A stretch of 58,976 nt of DNA from Gemmiger sp. An120 (GCF_002160955.1 NZ_NFLN01000018.1:1-58976); one strand, 5' to 3'. Shown: positions 25,289 through 35,556, numbered from the stretch's first letter. The notes: generated by a model from the letters alone, not told the origin. Numbers and translations: made by a program.

Positions 25289-25852
25289 TCACCTCTTGAG
25301 CCGGGCGATAAAGACCACCAGCAGCGAACCGTACACACTGGGCAGCGCATAGGCCAGCGCATCCACCACCGCCTGGGGCAGCACCGAAATAAGGAAGTTG
25401 CCGAACAGCACCACCGCGATCAGCACCACAAAGTTGACCACCACCGAAGCCACAATGCCCGCCACGCCGGCAAACTCGCTGCGTCGGGTGCCCATGCGGG
25501 CGCCCACGGCGGTCTGGGCGGCGGTGGCTGCCGGGATGCGCATGTTGGTGATGTTGCCGGCCACAAAGCTGATATAAGAGCCGGTAATGCCGATCATGGG
25601 GAAGTACAGGGTGGGTTCCAGAATCCAGGTAAAGATCTCGATGCCCACCATGGTAGCCGCCGCCTGCCCGATGGCCGTCCAGCCGGGATGAAAGCCCTGC
25701 ACAAAGGAAAAGTAGAGCGCAGGCAGGAAGCTCAGCACCAGGACCAGCAGCATGGTAAAGGTGCCGAACCGGTGCACGGCGGGGATATATTCCTTTTCAT
25801 ACAACTCGTCCTGGGCCTGTTCAGTCAGAACGGGGGTCTGTTCCTTGTTCAT
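25289..25852 (-). CDS. Integral membrane protein paired with DUF5058 protein (putative transporter subunit)
   Basis: 187 residues: a short acidic cytoplasmic N-terminus, then about five helices (33-55, 65-90, 95-115, 130-155, 160-183). Conserved-looking polar segments are EPTLYFPMIGITGSYISF and NITNMRIPAATAAQ. I do not know a characterised homologue, but the same pair (this protein plus DUF5058) accompanies peptidases and amidohydrolases in Firmicutes, which suggests import of the enzyme's substrate. It is 22 nt from the DUF5058 gene and 5 nt from the dipeptidase gene. Confidence 0.75.
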   Translation of the reverse strand: MNKEQTPVLTEQAQDELYEKEYIPAVHRFGTFTMLLVLVLSFLPALYFSFVQGFHPGWTAIGQAAATMVGIEIFTWILEPTLYFPMIGITGSYISFVAGNITNMRIPAATAAQTAVGARMGTRRSEFAGVAGIVASVVVNFVVLIAVVLFGNFLISVLPQAVVDALAYALPSVYGSLLVVFIARLKR

Positions 25853-25873
25853 CCTGTGTCACCTTCCTTTCCT

Positions 25874-26602
25874 TTACAGCAGCGCGCCGGTGAGCGCGCC
25901 GGCCAGAATACCGCAGAGCACGCTCAGGGCCATGGCCCACTCCTTGAGCCATTTCCGGTTCAGTTTTCCGGCGGCCAGATTCAGCGCCAGCATGGCTACA
26001 GCCGCCGCCAGCAGCGACACCGCGTGGGCCGCGCTCTTGGAGGCCTGCCCCCAGCTCAAAGCCAGAAAGATGATCAGCGGCAGCAGCGCGCTGAGCCCCC
26101 AGGCCAGCCAAGACTGTTTTTTGCCCTCCTGCGGGATGACCACCCGGTTCAGGGCCTTGCCCACCCCCCGGGTGACCAGCGGCACAAAGATCAGGTAGCC
26201 GGCGCTCATCACCGCACAGCACCAGAGCGCGGCGGTAAAGGCCTGGCCGGTAAGAGTATCCATGCCCAGAGAAACCCCGGCGGCTTCGGCGCCGATGCTG
26301 GCAGCGGTAAGCTCGGTACTGGCCGAGCCGATCATGCCCACCCGCATCAGGGTAAAGGGCGCGCCCAGCATCGAGATCATGGACAGGGCCACCACAAACA
26401 CCGAGATGGCCGGACCGATGGCTACTGTGCCGCCCGCTTTCATGCAGACCCGCATCTCCTCTTCGGTCAGTACGCCGGTGCGGCGCACATAGCGTTTTGC
26501 CATGCGGTAGAGCACCGCCGACTGAAAGATCGCGGCCGCCACATTCAGGCCGCTGAACAGCCACATCACCGGGCTGCCGGTAAGCTGTGTTACATCGTTC
26601 AT
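25874..26602 (-). CDS. DUF5058-family membrane protein (putative transporter subunit)
   Basis: 242 residues with seven or so hydrophobic helices. The N-terminus (SPVMWLFSGLNVAAAIFQS) and the loop ISMLGAPFTLMRVGMIGSAS are typical of DUF5058. Family function is unestablished. The tight operon with a dipeptidase and a C-S lyase remnant supports a role in uptake of a sulfur-containing dipeptide, by inference only. The ribosome site is AAAGGGGG before ATG. Confidence 0.8.
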   Translation of the reverse strand: MNDVTQLTGSPVMWLFSGLNVAAAIFQSAVLYRMAKRYVRRTGVLTEEEMRVCMKAGGTVAIGPAISVFVVALSMISMLGAPFTLMRVGMIGSASTELTAASIGAEAAGVSLGMDTLTGQAFTAALWCCAVMSAGYLIFVPLVTRGVGKALNRVVIPQEGKKQSWLAWGLSALLPLIIFLALSWGQASKSAAHAVSLLAAAVAMLALNLAAGKLNRKWLKEWAMALSVLCGILAGALTGALL

Positions 26603-26640
26603 CCGGGATTCCCCCTTTCCGGTATCAAAGGCGGGGTGGT

Positions 26641-27087
26641 TTACAACCCCTCAAACTGACGGGCGATCCGCTGGAACGCCTCCTGTACCAGCGCCCGCCG
26701 GGTGGACAGGCAGATCCGCTCAAAGCCGTCGCCCCCGTCCGGATCAAACATCCGGCCGCTTTCCAGCACCACGTTGGCGTCCTGATAGATTTTGCGGCGG
26801 ATCTTCCAGCCATGCCGCCGTTCAAACCATCCCCGCACCGCGTCGTAGTAGGCGCTGCCCAAAGCCGGGTGCAGCAGGGTGTAACCGTACAGATTGTGCT
26901 GCGCTACCTTGAGAATCTCCTCCCGCACCGAATCCGGGCAGCGAAAATCCATATCCGCGGTGAACAGCGGCAGGGTATCCCCGTCCCCCCGCTCGGACAG
27001 CCCCATAGCCGGAAACATCGGCACCCCGTCCCATTTGGCACTGTAGGTACCCCGGCGTTCCACCGGCTGATCAAAGTCATAGACCAT
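26641..27087 (-). pseudogene. PatB/MalY-type cysteine-S-conjugate beta-lyase with a large internal deletion
   Basis: 148 residues instead of about 390. Residues 1-100 are the lyase N-terminus (YDFDQPVERRGT, SAKWDG, LPLFTADMDFRCP, LYGYTLLHPALG). From about residue 104 the sequence jumps to the family's C-terminus (DANVVLESGRMFDPDGGDGF, then RICLSTRRALVQEAFQRI). About 240 codons are missing without loss of frame, including the PLP-binding lysine and most of the fold, so the product cannot be an active lyase. The ATG after AGAGG is chosen over a GTG three codons upstream. It heads the operon with the DUF5058 pair and dipeptidase. Confidence 0.85.
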
Positions 27088-27109
27088 GCGCTTCACATCC
27101 TCTCAAAAA

Positions 27110-27124
27110 GTTTAAGTATTAAAC
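27110..27124. promoter_or_regulatory. Operator-like dyad upstream of the C-S lyase remnant
   Basis: GTTTAAGTATTAAAC is a perfect 6-3-6 inverted repeat, 22 nt upstream of the lyase start and facing the divergent MarR gene. The form resembles MarR-family sites; the link is inferred. Confidence 0.5.
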
Positions 27125-27261
27125 CTTTATGCATTCATGGTAGCACAGGCCACAGGCGGGCGCAAGGGGCACGGGACGCTTTTCGGCACAATCGCGGCAA
27201 AAGGCCCATCCCGCTTGTGCACAACGCCATATCCGGGCCACTGGCGCGCCGGGAGCGGGTA

Positions 27262-27270
27262 TGGTATACT
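27262..27270 (+). promoter_or_regulatory. Extended -10 promoter of the MarR gene
   Basis: TGGTATACT, 36 nt before ATG, with no clear -35. Confidence 0.5.
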
Positions 27271-27305
27271 GAAATCAGACTGCTGTGCGCCGAAAGGAGA
27301 CCGCC

Positions 27306-27764
27306 ATGACCGCCGAGAAGGAAATTGCGCATCTCATCAACCAACTGTACACCGTAGAGACCCTGATGAAGGTCTTTCACCGGGACCCGCACAGCTACTG
27401 CGGCGTGACCCTGTACGACTGCGAAGCCCACACCCTGGAAAAGATTGCGGAAAATGAGGGGCTGAGCCAGGCGCAGCTGACCCGCATGACCTTCCGCACC
27501 AAGGGGGCCACCTCGGTGATGGTGGACAAGCTGATCCAGAAAGGGCTGGTATACCGGGACCGGCCGGAGAAAGACCGCCGGCAATGCCTGCTGCGGCTGA
27601 CCGAAAAGGGCCGTGAGGTTGACCGTCAGCACCAGGAACGGGATCTGCGCCATGCCCGCCTGGTGGCGGAGCAGGCAGGCCTGACCGGTGAGGAACTGGC
27701 CCAGGCCAACCAGGTTTTGGACCGGCTGGTGGAGTTTTACTCCACCCTGGAACCCTCCGAGTAA
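27306..27764 (+). CDS. MarR-family transcriptional regulator
   Basis: 152 residues with the winged-helix core GLSQAQLTRMTFRTKGATSVMVDKLIQ and the wing KGLVYRDRPEKDRRQCLLRLTEKG (in pieces), and long dimerisation helices at both ends. MarR proteins repress divergent genes and respond to phenolics, thiols or other small ligands. It is transcribed away from the C-S lyase/DUF5058/dipeptidase operon, its likely target. The ribosome site AAGGAG lies 8 nt before ATG. Confidence 0.9.
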   Translation: MTAEKEIAHLINQLYTVETLMKVFHRDPHSYCGVTLYDCEAHTLEKIAENEGLSQAQLTRMTFRTKGATSVMVDKLIQKGLVYRDRPEKDRRQCLLRLTEKGREVDRQHQERDLRHARLVAEQAGLTGEELAQANQVLDRLVEFYSTLEPSE

Positions 27765-27785
27765 ATTCCGGCAAATCGATACAGA

Positions 27786-27830
27786 AAAGCCCCGGTCTCC
27801 GGACGCATTTGCGCCGGAGACCGGGGCTTT
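27786..27830. terminator. Bidirectional terminator between marR and the secA tail copy
   Basis: Perfect 17-bp stem with AAAGCCCCGGTCTCCGG arms and an 11-nt loop. Confidence 0.9.
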
Positions 27831-27837
27831 ATTCTGT

Positions 27838-27913
27838 CGTTTACTGCAGGTCGGGGTGGTACTCTTTACAGGTGCACTTTTTCCACTTTAAGCCGCTGCC
27901 ACACGCAGTTTTT
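27838..27913 (-). pseudogene. Duplicate of the 3' end of secA (zinc-binding tail fragment)
   Basis: The last 51 bp of secA, including its stop, recur exactly here, about 239 bp downstream and on the same strand. Just upstream the copies diverge but still encode [12 protein letters not shown] in both, here with TTA for Leu. A 65-codon frame (27841-28038) ends in this tail, but its N-terminal part looks like non-coding GC-rich sequence. It is best read as a relic of a duplication or of a lost SEC-C-tailed paralogue. The operon terminator lies beyond this copy. Confidence 0.8.
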
Positions 27914-28079
27914 CCCGGCAAAGCCGAGCCGCAGGCGACGGCTGCGCCGCTGAAAAAACGCGGTTGCCTGCGCAGGAAGGCTCCGGACCGGGGGCCGGCC
28001 GGCCCGCAGGGACGGCCGCTTTGCCCGGCAAAGAGCATCGCAGCCCCCGGCCGGATGCCGCCCGGAGCGGGCAGCCCGT
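27914..28079 (-). other. Spacer between secA and its tail copy
   Basis: 166 bp of GC-rich sequence with short repeats of CCCGGCAAAG. I see no gene, promoter or terminator in it. Confidence 0.4.
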
Positions 28080-30848
<2,769 letters not shown>

Positions 30849-30933
30849 GGTAATTTCCCCCTCTTGAATTCTCTTACAATCTGGCCGCGCCCCGGCTTTT
30901 TGCCTTGCCAAAGGGCATACGGCTGACCCTATC

Positions 30934-30963
30934 ATATTACTACGAATGTACAAAGCCTGTCAA
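30934..30963 (-). promoter_or_regulatory. Promoter of secA
   Basis: Minus strand: TTGACA, 18 bp, TAATAT, 86 nt before the start. Confidence 0.7.
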
Positions 30964-31003
30964 ATCGGGCCTGTGACAAAACTGTTAATTTTCGCCGGTT
31001 TTC

Positions 31004-31032
31004 TTGACTTCGGCGCATAACCGCAGTATCAT
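31004..31032 (+). promoter_or_regulatory. Promoter of the TrhA/HlyIII gene
   Basis: TTGACT, 17 bp, TATCAT. The -10 is part of an ATCATG/CATGAT dyad (31028-31043), and a second dyad with ATATAGT arms follows at 31042-31062. Confidence 0.65.
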
Positions 31033-31041
31033 GAACGCATG

Positions 31042-31062
31042 ATATAGTATTTAAAACTATAT
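31042..31062 (+). promoter_or_regulatory. Dyad between promoter and trhA start (possible operator)
   Basis: ATATAGT and ACTATAT arms around a 7-nt AT-only centre, placed at the expected transcription start. Confidence 0.45.
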
Positions 31063-31090
31063 AACGCGTTTTCAAAGGGAGGTCTTGGCG

Positions 31091-31741
31091 ATGAGCCGGT
31101 ATTTTTCACACGCACGGGAACCGATGAACAGCTACACCCATTTCTGGGGGGCGGTGCTGAGCGGTGTGGGCATTCTGGCGCTGCTGGGCCGGGGCCTGGC
31201 CCGGGACGCGGCGGGGCCGGTGCTGGCCGGGGCGCTGCTGTTCGGCATCTCGCTGGTGGCGCTGTATTCCGCCAGCAGCGTGTATCACTATGCTCTCTGC
31301 GCGGGGCGGCGGCTGCTGCGGCTGCGTAAGCTGGACCATGCCATGATCTATGTGCTGATCGCGGGCAGCTATACCCCCCTGTGCGCCAAATACCTGGCCC
31401 CGGGCAAGCGGGAGATCTTTCTGGCCTGCATCTGGGCCGCGGCCGCGGCGGGCATTCTGCTCAAGCTGCTGTGGCTGGACGCGCCCCGCTGGGTCTGCAC
31501 CGGGCTGTACCTGGCGCTGGGCTGGTCGATCATGGTGGACCTGCCCGCCTTTGCCGCCATGCCCGCCGGATGCCTGGCGCTGGTGGCCGCGGGCGGTGTG
31601 TGCTACTCGGCGGGTGCGGTGATCTACTGGCTGAAAAAGCCCAACCTGAGCGCCCGGTGGGGGTTCCATGAGCTGTTCCATCTGTTCATCCTGGCGGGCA
31701 GCGCCTGCCATTTTGCGGCGGTGTTTTTCTTTGTGCTGTAA
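31091..31741 (+). CDS. trhA: PAQR-family membrane protein TrhA (hemolysin III)
   Basis: 216 residues with seven helices and the family metal-site motifs: EPMNSYTHFWGA near the N-terminus, SSVYHY, LDHAMIYVLIAGSYTPLC, and GFHELFHLFILAGSACHF with C-terminal His residues. PAQR/TrhA proteins influence membrane energetics and lipid fluidity; the hemolysin name is historical. The ATG follows GGGAGG at 7 nt; a TTG two codons earlier is not used. Confidence 0.92.
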   Translation: MSRYFSHAREPMNSYTHFWGAVLSGVGILALLGRGLARDAAGPVLAGALLFGISLVALYSASSVYHYALCAGRRLLRLRKLDHAMIYVLIAGSYTPLCAKYLAPGKREIFLACIWAAAAAGILLKLLWLDAPRWVCTGLYLALGWSIMVDLPAFAAMPAGCLALVAAGGVCYSAGAVIYWLKKPNLSARWGFHELFHLFILAGSACHFAAVFFFVL

Positions 31742-31748
31742 GGCGGCA

Positions 31749-31787
31749 ACAGCAGGGGCCGGGTCTTTTGGACCCGGCCCCTGCTGT
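31749..31787. terminator. Hairpin between convergent trhA and phosphatase genes
   Basis: Perfect 17-bp stem (ACAGCAGGGGCCGGGTC) with a 5-nt loop; the T-run after it is poor on both strands. Confidence 0.7.
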
Positions 31788-31797
31788 GGATTTCAGA

Positions 31798-32433
31798 TTA
31801 TAACAATCCCGGCAGACCGGCCAGGGTGTCGATAACCGGCACGCCGGCGGTTTCCAGGGTGGCGCGGGGCTGGTGCCCGGCGGCGCAGAGCACGCAGCGC
31901 GCGCCCAGCTCCCGGGCTACCTCCGCGTCGTGGAGGGTATCCCCCACCAGCACGGCGCGGGCGGGATCGATGCCGCTGCGGGCCATCCAGTCCCGGCCCA
32001 GCTGCACCTTGCTGCGGGCGTAGATGTCGGACAGACCCAGCAGCTGGTCAAACCAGCCGGTAACCTGCAGGTTTTCGGCCTGGCGGCGCAGGGTGGTCAG
32101 GGGCGAAGCGGACAGGATCACCTGCCGGCAGCCCGCATCCCGCACGGCGGCCAGCACCGCGGGGGCATCGGCGGCCAGCGGACAGGCCATGCTGTGAGGG
32201 ATATAGAACTGCATATACCGCTCGGCCAGGTCAGCAAAGGAATCTTTGGAAAAATCAAAGCCCGCCCGGCGGTAGTAGTCCTCGATGGGAAAGCCGAAGA
32301 TCCCCTGATACTGCGCCCTGTCGTACCGCTGGGGATACCCAAACTGCGCCAGCAGCCAGTTCAGGGCCTCCACGCACAGGTCCACATCATCCAGCAGGGT
32401 ACCGTTCCAGTCCCAGATCACACACTCGGTCAC
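31798..32433 (-). CDS. HAD-superfamily phosphatase (phosphoglycolate-phosphatase-like)
   Basis: 211 residues with all four HAD motifs: DWNGTLLDD (nucleophile Asp), ILSASPL, the Lys in ARSKVQLG and VLVGDTLHDAEVA. An alpha-helical cap spans about 17-85. The second acid of motif I is Asn (DxN), a known variant. The substrate is not deducible. The start is GTG after AGGAGG. It follows queT by 27 nt, so the two may be co-transcribed. Confidence 0.87.
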   Translation of the reverse strand: MTECVIWDWNGTLLDDVDLCVEALNWLLAQFGYPQRYDRAQYQGIFGFPIEDYYRRAGFDFSKDSFADLAERYMQFYIPHSMACPLAADAPAVLAAVRDAGCRQVILSASPLTTLRRQAENLQVTGWFDQLLGLSDIYARSKVQLGRDWMARSGIDPARAVLVGDTLHDAEVARELGARCVLCAAGHQPRATLETAGVPVIDTLAGLPGLL

Positions 32434-32460
32434 AGGGGGCCTCCTTTTCTCGGCAAAGGG

Positions 32461-32976
32461 TCAGTGGAAGAATTCCCGCAGCGCGGGGTTGGTTTCGATC
32501 AGTTTTACCAGGCCCACGCCCAGAACGCTGCAGCAGATGATCTCGCCCAGGCCCACGGTCAGGGCGTTGAAGGCGGCGGCGGGCAGGGTGGCGGCGGCGT
32601 CCGGCACGAAGAAGGTCAGTTCCAGCGCGCCCACGATCACCGCATTGACCAGCACCGGAGGCAGGCTGGCCGGGATGACCAGGCCGCGGATGCGCACATT
32701 CCGCAGCAGCCAGGTGCCGGCGGCGGCCACCAGGGTGGCGGCGGTGCCAAAGATCACGTCGATGGGGGTGCTGCCCAGCAGGTTGGCCAAAAAACAGCCC
32801 AGCACCGAAGAGACGATGTACTCCGGCCCGAACACCGGCAGCATGACCAGGGATTCGGCGATGCGGAACTGCACCGGCCCAAAGGAGGCGTAGCCCAGCA
32901 CCAGGCAGAGCACCGTGTAGACGGCGGCCAGCAGGGCGCAGCGGACGAGACGACGGGTACGATTGGTTTTCTGCAT
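32461..32976 (-). CDS. queT: QueT-family ECF transporter substrate-binding (S) component
   Basis: 171 residues, six helices, with the QueT signature: ALLAAVYTVLCLVLGYASFGPVQFRIAESL (in part) and GCFLANLLGSTPIDVIFGT. QueT imports queuosine precursors (preQ1 and relatives) with a shared ECF energising module that is not in this window. A long structured leader with mutually exclusive stems precedes it. The ATG is preceded by GGAG at 9 nt. Confidence 0.92.
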   Translation of the reverse strand: MQKTNRTRRLVRCALLAAVYTVLCLVLGYASFGPVQFRIAESLVMLPVFGPEYIVSSVLGCFLANLLGSTPIDVIFGTAATLVAAAGTWLLRNVRIRGLVIPASLPPVLVNAVIVGALELTFFVPDAAATLPAAAFNALTVGLGEIICCSVLGVGLVKLIETNPALREFFH

Positions 32977-33102
32977 AACAATACGCTCCGGCGGAAAGAT
33001 TTTGCCCGCCGCGGCACCGCCAGGTCCGCGGGGGTGGTCCGCGCCATATGCGCGGCGGGCCTAAAATCCTAAGTTGCCCGGCGCGGCCGGAGAGGCCGCA
33101 CG
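32977..33102 (-). promoter_or_regulatory. Switch-like structured leader of queT, candidate preQ1 riboswitch
   Basis: Read on the minus strand. A GCGGCC hairpin is followed by CGGGC, a 15-nt loop with AACTTAGGATTTTAG, and GCCCG. That GCCCG is also the start of a perfect 10-bp stem (arms 33051-33060 and 33004-33013) that closes just before the ribosome site. The two pairings exclude each other, as in a riboswitch. Class III preQ1 riboswitches are known before queT in Faecalibacterium-like bacteria; I cannot confirm the class by eye. Confidence 0.55.
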
Positions 33103-33108
33103 AATGGT

Positions 33109-33137
33109 ATTATACCGCGCTTTTGCGCCCTGTGCAA
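33109..33137 (-). promoter_or_regulatory. Promoter of queT
   Basis: Minus strand TTGCAC, 17 bp, consensus TATAAT, directly behind the degV terminators. It gives a leader of about 125 nt. Confidence 0.8.
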
Positions 33138-33149
33138 GGAAAAAACGAA

Positions 33150-33211
33150 CCGGGGGAGACAACGTCTCCCCCGGGCTCCTGGAAAAAGGGGGCCGGAATA
33201 CTCCGGCCCCC
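33150..33211 (-). terminator. Double terminator of degV; copy 1 of an interspersed hairpin element
   Basis: Minus strand: a 10-bp hairpin (GGGGGCCGGA arms, 4-nt loop) followed by TTTTT, then an 11-bp hairpin (CCGGGGGAGAC arms, 3-nt loop) followed by TTCGTTTTTT. About 39 bp recur at 54694-54735 in the opposite orientation with few changes. Confidence 0.85.
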
Positions 33212-33237
33212 GGTTTTGTATGGGATGGGTGGTTGGC

Positions 33238-34110
33238 TCAGCGCCGGGCCTCGCCCAGATACACGATGGCGATGGCGTCCGGGCCGGTGTTGCTGGAGAC
33301 AGCGGCGCCCAGGTGGAACACCTGTACCGGCGGATGGCCGAACTCCTTTTTGCACTGGCGCACCAGGTCGTCCACGCAGGCCACGTCGGTATAGCCGATC
33401 ATGTAGTCCTCGTTTTTGATGTCGGTGGCACGGGCGGCGGCCAGCTTTACCATGGCGGGCAGCACCGCGGCGTCGCCGCGCACCTTATTCTGCACCACGC
33501 TGACCCCGTCGATCAGGCTGATCACCGGGCGCAGGCCCAGCAGCTCGCCGGCAAAGGCGGCCGCGGCGCTGATGCGGCCGCTCTTTTTCATCTGCTTCAG
33601 GCTGAAAGCCGCCAGGATCGCTTCGCTGCGGGCGTAGATGTGCTCCAGCTCGGCAACGGCCATCCGCACCTCGCCCCCGTTGCGGATCTTGCGGGCGGCT
33701 TCGCAGAGGGGCCAGCCCTGCACCATGGAATAGGTGTGGCTGTCCACCAGGTGGATCTTGAGGTTGTGGCCGGGGCGCTCCTCTTCCAGCATGTCCATCG
33801 CCATGCGGGCGGCGTCGTAGGTGGCGCTGCCGGTGGAGTTCAGGGTCACATGCAGCACCTCGGTGTACTCCTCGTCCACATACTTGCAGTACTGCTCACA
33901 GAACCGGATGGCGGTGATGTGGGCGGTGCTGGGCACGCCCTTGGCGTTGCGCAGCATGTCGTAATACTGTTCCATGGTAAAGTCCTGCCGCTCGGTATAG
34001 CTCACGCCGTCCAGCGTGATGGTAAAGGGCAGGATGTCGATGCCGTACCGGGCTTCCAGCTCAGCGGGGATGTCGCAGGCGGAGTCGGTGAGGATGGCGA
34101 TCTTGCTCAT
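33238..34110 (-). CDS. DegV-family fatty-acid-binding protein
   Basis: 290 residues. The N-terminus IAILTDSACDIPAEL, then LPFTITLDG, STAHIT and the conserved LNSTGSATYDAARMA identify DegV. These proteins bind acyl groups and in Firmicutes act as FakB, presenting fatty acids to FakA kinase for phospholipid synthesis. No fakA is in the window. The ATG follows GCGAGG. It forms a minus-strand run with trmL and the pyridoxamine kinase. Confidence 0.92.
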   Translation of the reverse strand: MSKIAILTDSACDIPAELEARYGIDILPFTITLDGVSYTERQDFTMEQYYDMLRNAKGVPSTAHITAIRFCEQYCKYVDEEYTEVLHVTLNSTGSATYDAARMAMDMLEEERPGHNLKIHLVDSHTYSMVQGWPLCEAARKIRNGGEVRMAVAELEHIYARSEAILAAFSLKQMKKSGRISAAAAFAGELLGLRPVISLIDGVSVVQNKVRGDAAVLPAMVKLAAARATDIKNEDYMIGYTDVACVDDLVRQCKKEFGHPPVQVFHLGAAVSSNTGPDAIAIVYLGEARR

Positions 34111-34135
34111 CGGTAAAACCTCGCTTCCAAAAAGT

Positions 34136-34633
34136 TCAGTCCCAGTCGTATTCCCGCAGGCGGCCGGCGTTCTGCAGCGCGGGGAAATCCCACTGGCGCA
34201 GCGCCTCATACACCCCCACGGCCACGGTATTGGACAGATTCAGGCTGCGGGCCTCGCCCCGCATGGGCAGCCGTACACAGCTGGCGGGATTCTTCACCAG
34301 CAGGGATTCCGGCAGACCGGCGTCCTCCCGGCCAAAGACCAGGTACGCGCCATCGGGGTAGACCACGTCGGTATAACGGTTTTTCGCTTTTGTGGTGAAA
34401 TAGTAGAACGGGCCGGAATTCCGGGCAAAAAAGTCGTCCAGCCCCTCGTAATATGTTATATCCAACAGGTGCCAATAGTCAAGCCCCGCCCGCTTAAGTT
34501 TTCGGTCATCCACCGTAAAGCCCATCGGCCCTACCAGATGCAGGCGGGCGCCGGTGGCGGCGCAGGTGCGGGCAATGTTTCCGGTGTTCTGGGGAATCTG
34601 GGGCTCCACCAGCACGATGTTCAGCTGCGGCAT
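34136..34633 (-). CDS. trmL: tRNA (cytidine/uridine-34 2'-O)-methyltransferase TrmL
   Basis: 165 residues of the SPOUT class: NIVLVEPQIPQNTGNIART, LHLVGPMGF, LVFGREDAGLP (SAM knot) and RLPMRGEARSLNLSNTVAV (in part) with the conserved Asn/Ser of the cofactor pocket. It methylates the wobble nucleotide of tRNA-Leu isoacceptors. GGGAGG precedes the ATG, which overlaps nothing; the kinase stop is 3 nt upstream. Confidence 0.95.
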   Translation of the reverse strand: MPQLNIVLVEPQIPQNTGNIARTCAATGARLHLVGPMGFTVDDRKLKRAGLDYWHLLDITYYEGLDDFFARNSGPFYYFTTKAKNRYTDVVYPDGAYLVFGREDAGLPESLLVKNPASCVRLPMRGEARSLNLSNTVAVGVYEALRQWDFPALQNAGRLREYDWD

Positions 34634-34636
34634 GGC

Positions 34637-35467
34637 TCAGCCCTCCCGCACCGGGGCCAGGCGGCCCAGCAGCGGCTCATACCAGACGCCCAGCCGGGTA
34701 TCGGCGGCGGGGCCGGTGTGGCTGATGGCCTGCCAGACAAACTCCGCGGCCATATCGGCGGCGGCGCTCAGGGCGTTGCCCCGCATCAGCGAACCCGCCA
34801 GCACCGCGGCAAACAGGTCGCCGGTGCCGGGGAAGCTGCGGGCCAGCCGGGGTTTCTGCACCAGGAAGGCGGTGCGCCCGGCGGCGCAGACCCCGATGTT
34901 CTTGCCCATGGGCAGCCCGGTGACCACCACCCCGGTGTTCAGGCTTTCCCGCAGGCGGTCGGCCAGGGCGCAGGCCCAGTCCGGGGTGACGGGGCCTTCC
35001 GGCACCGGCTCGTTCAGCAGCAGACAGGCTTCGGTCAGGTTTGGCAGCACCAGATCCGCCCGGGCAGCCAGCTGCCGGACGGGTTCCACCGCATCTTCCA
35101 TGCCCTGGTACAACTTTCCATTGTCGGCCATGGCCGGGTCCAGCAGCTTGAGGGCCGCGGGCCACTGCTCAAATGCCCGGGCGGCGGCGGCCCGGGCGGC
35201 ATCGTCCGGCAGGTAGCCGGCAAACACACAGCTGACCTCCAGCCCCAGATCCTTGTACCCGTTCAGGGCCTGTGCCGCAAAGCCCGCGGCATTCATCCGC
35301 GCCGGTTCGCCCAGACCGCCGGTATGGCTGGATAACACCGCCGTGGGCACCGGTACCGGCTGAAAGCCCATGGTAGCCAGAACCGGCGCCACGGCCCCCA
35401 TCCCCGCCCGGCCCAGGCAGGCCAGATCATGTACGCACAAAACAACAGGTGGCGCGATCGTTTTCAC
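34637..35467 (-). CDS. Pyridoxamine/pyridoxal kinase (PfkB-like)
   Basis: 276 residues of the ribokinase superfamily, closest to PdxY/pyridoxamine kinases: CVHDLACLGRAGMGAVAP near the N-terminus, PTAVLSSHTGG, DPAMADNGKLY, LPNLTEACLL and the GTGD anion-hole motif SFPGTGDLF with catalytic Asp. It salvages vitamin B6 to PLP or PMP. The start is GTG after AGAGGGAG; the upstream in-frame sequence has no ribosome site. Translation proceeds straight into trmL and degV. Confidence 0.88.
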   Translation of the reverse strand: MKTIAPPVVLCVHDLACLGRAGMGAVAPVLATMGFQPVPVPTAVLSSHTGGLGEPARMNAAGFAAQALNGYKDLGLEVSCVFAGYLPDDAARAAAARAFEQWPAALKLLDPAMADNGKLYQGMEDAVEPVRQLAARADLVLPNLTEACLLLNEPVPEGPVTPDWACALADRLRESLNTGVVVTGLPMGKNIGVCAAGRTAFLVQKPRLARSFPGTGDLFAAVLAGSLMRGNALSAAADMAAEFVWQAISHTGPAADTRLGVWYEPLLGRLAPVREG

Positions 35468-35556
35468 AGTTCTCCCTCTTTTCCGCAAAGCGGCATTCCC
35501 ACAGCCCGAACCGGTCCACACAACACCGGGGCTTGTTCCGCTTTTCTTCCTTTACA

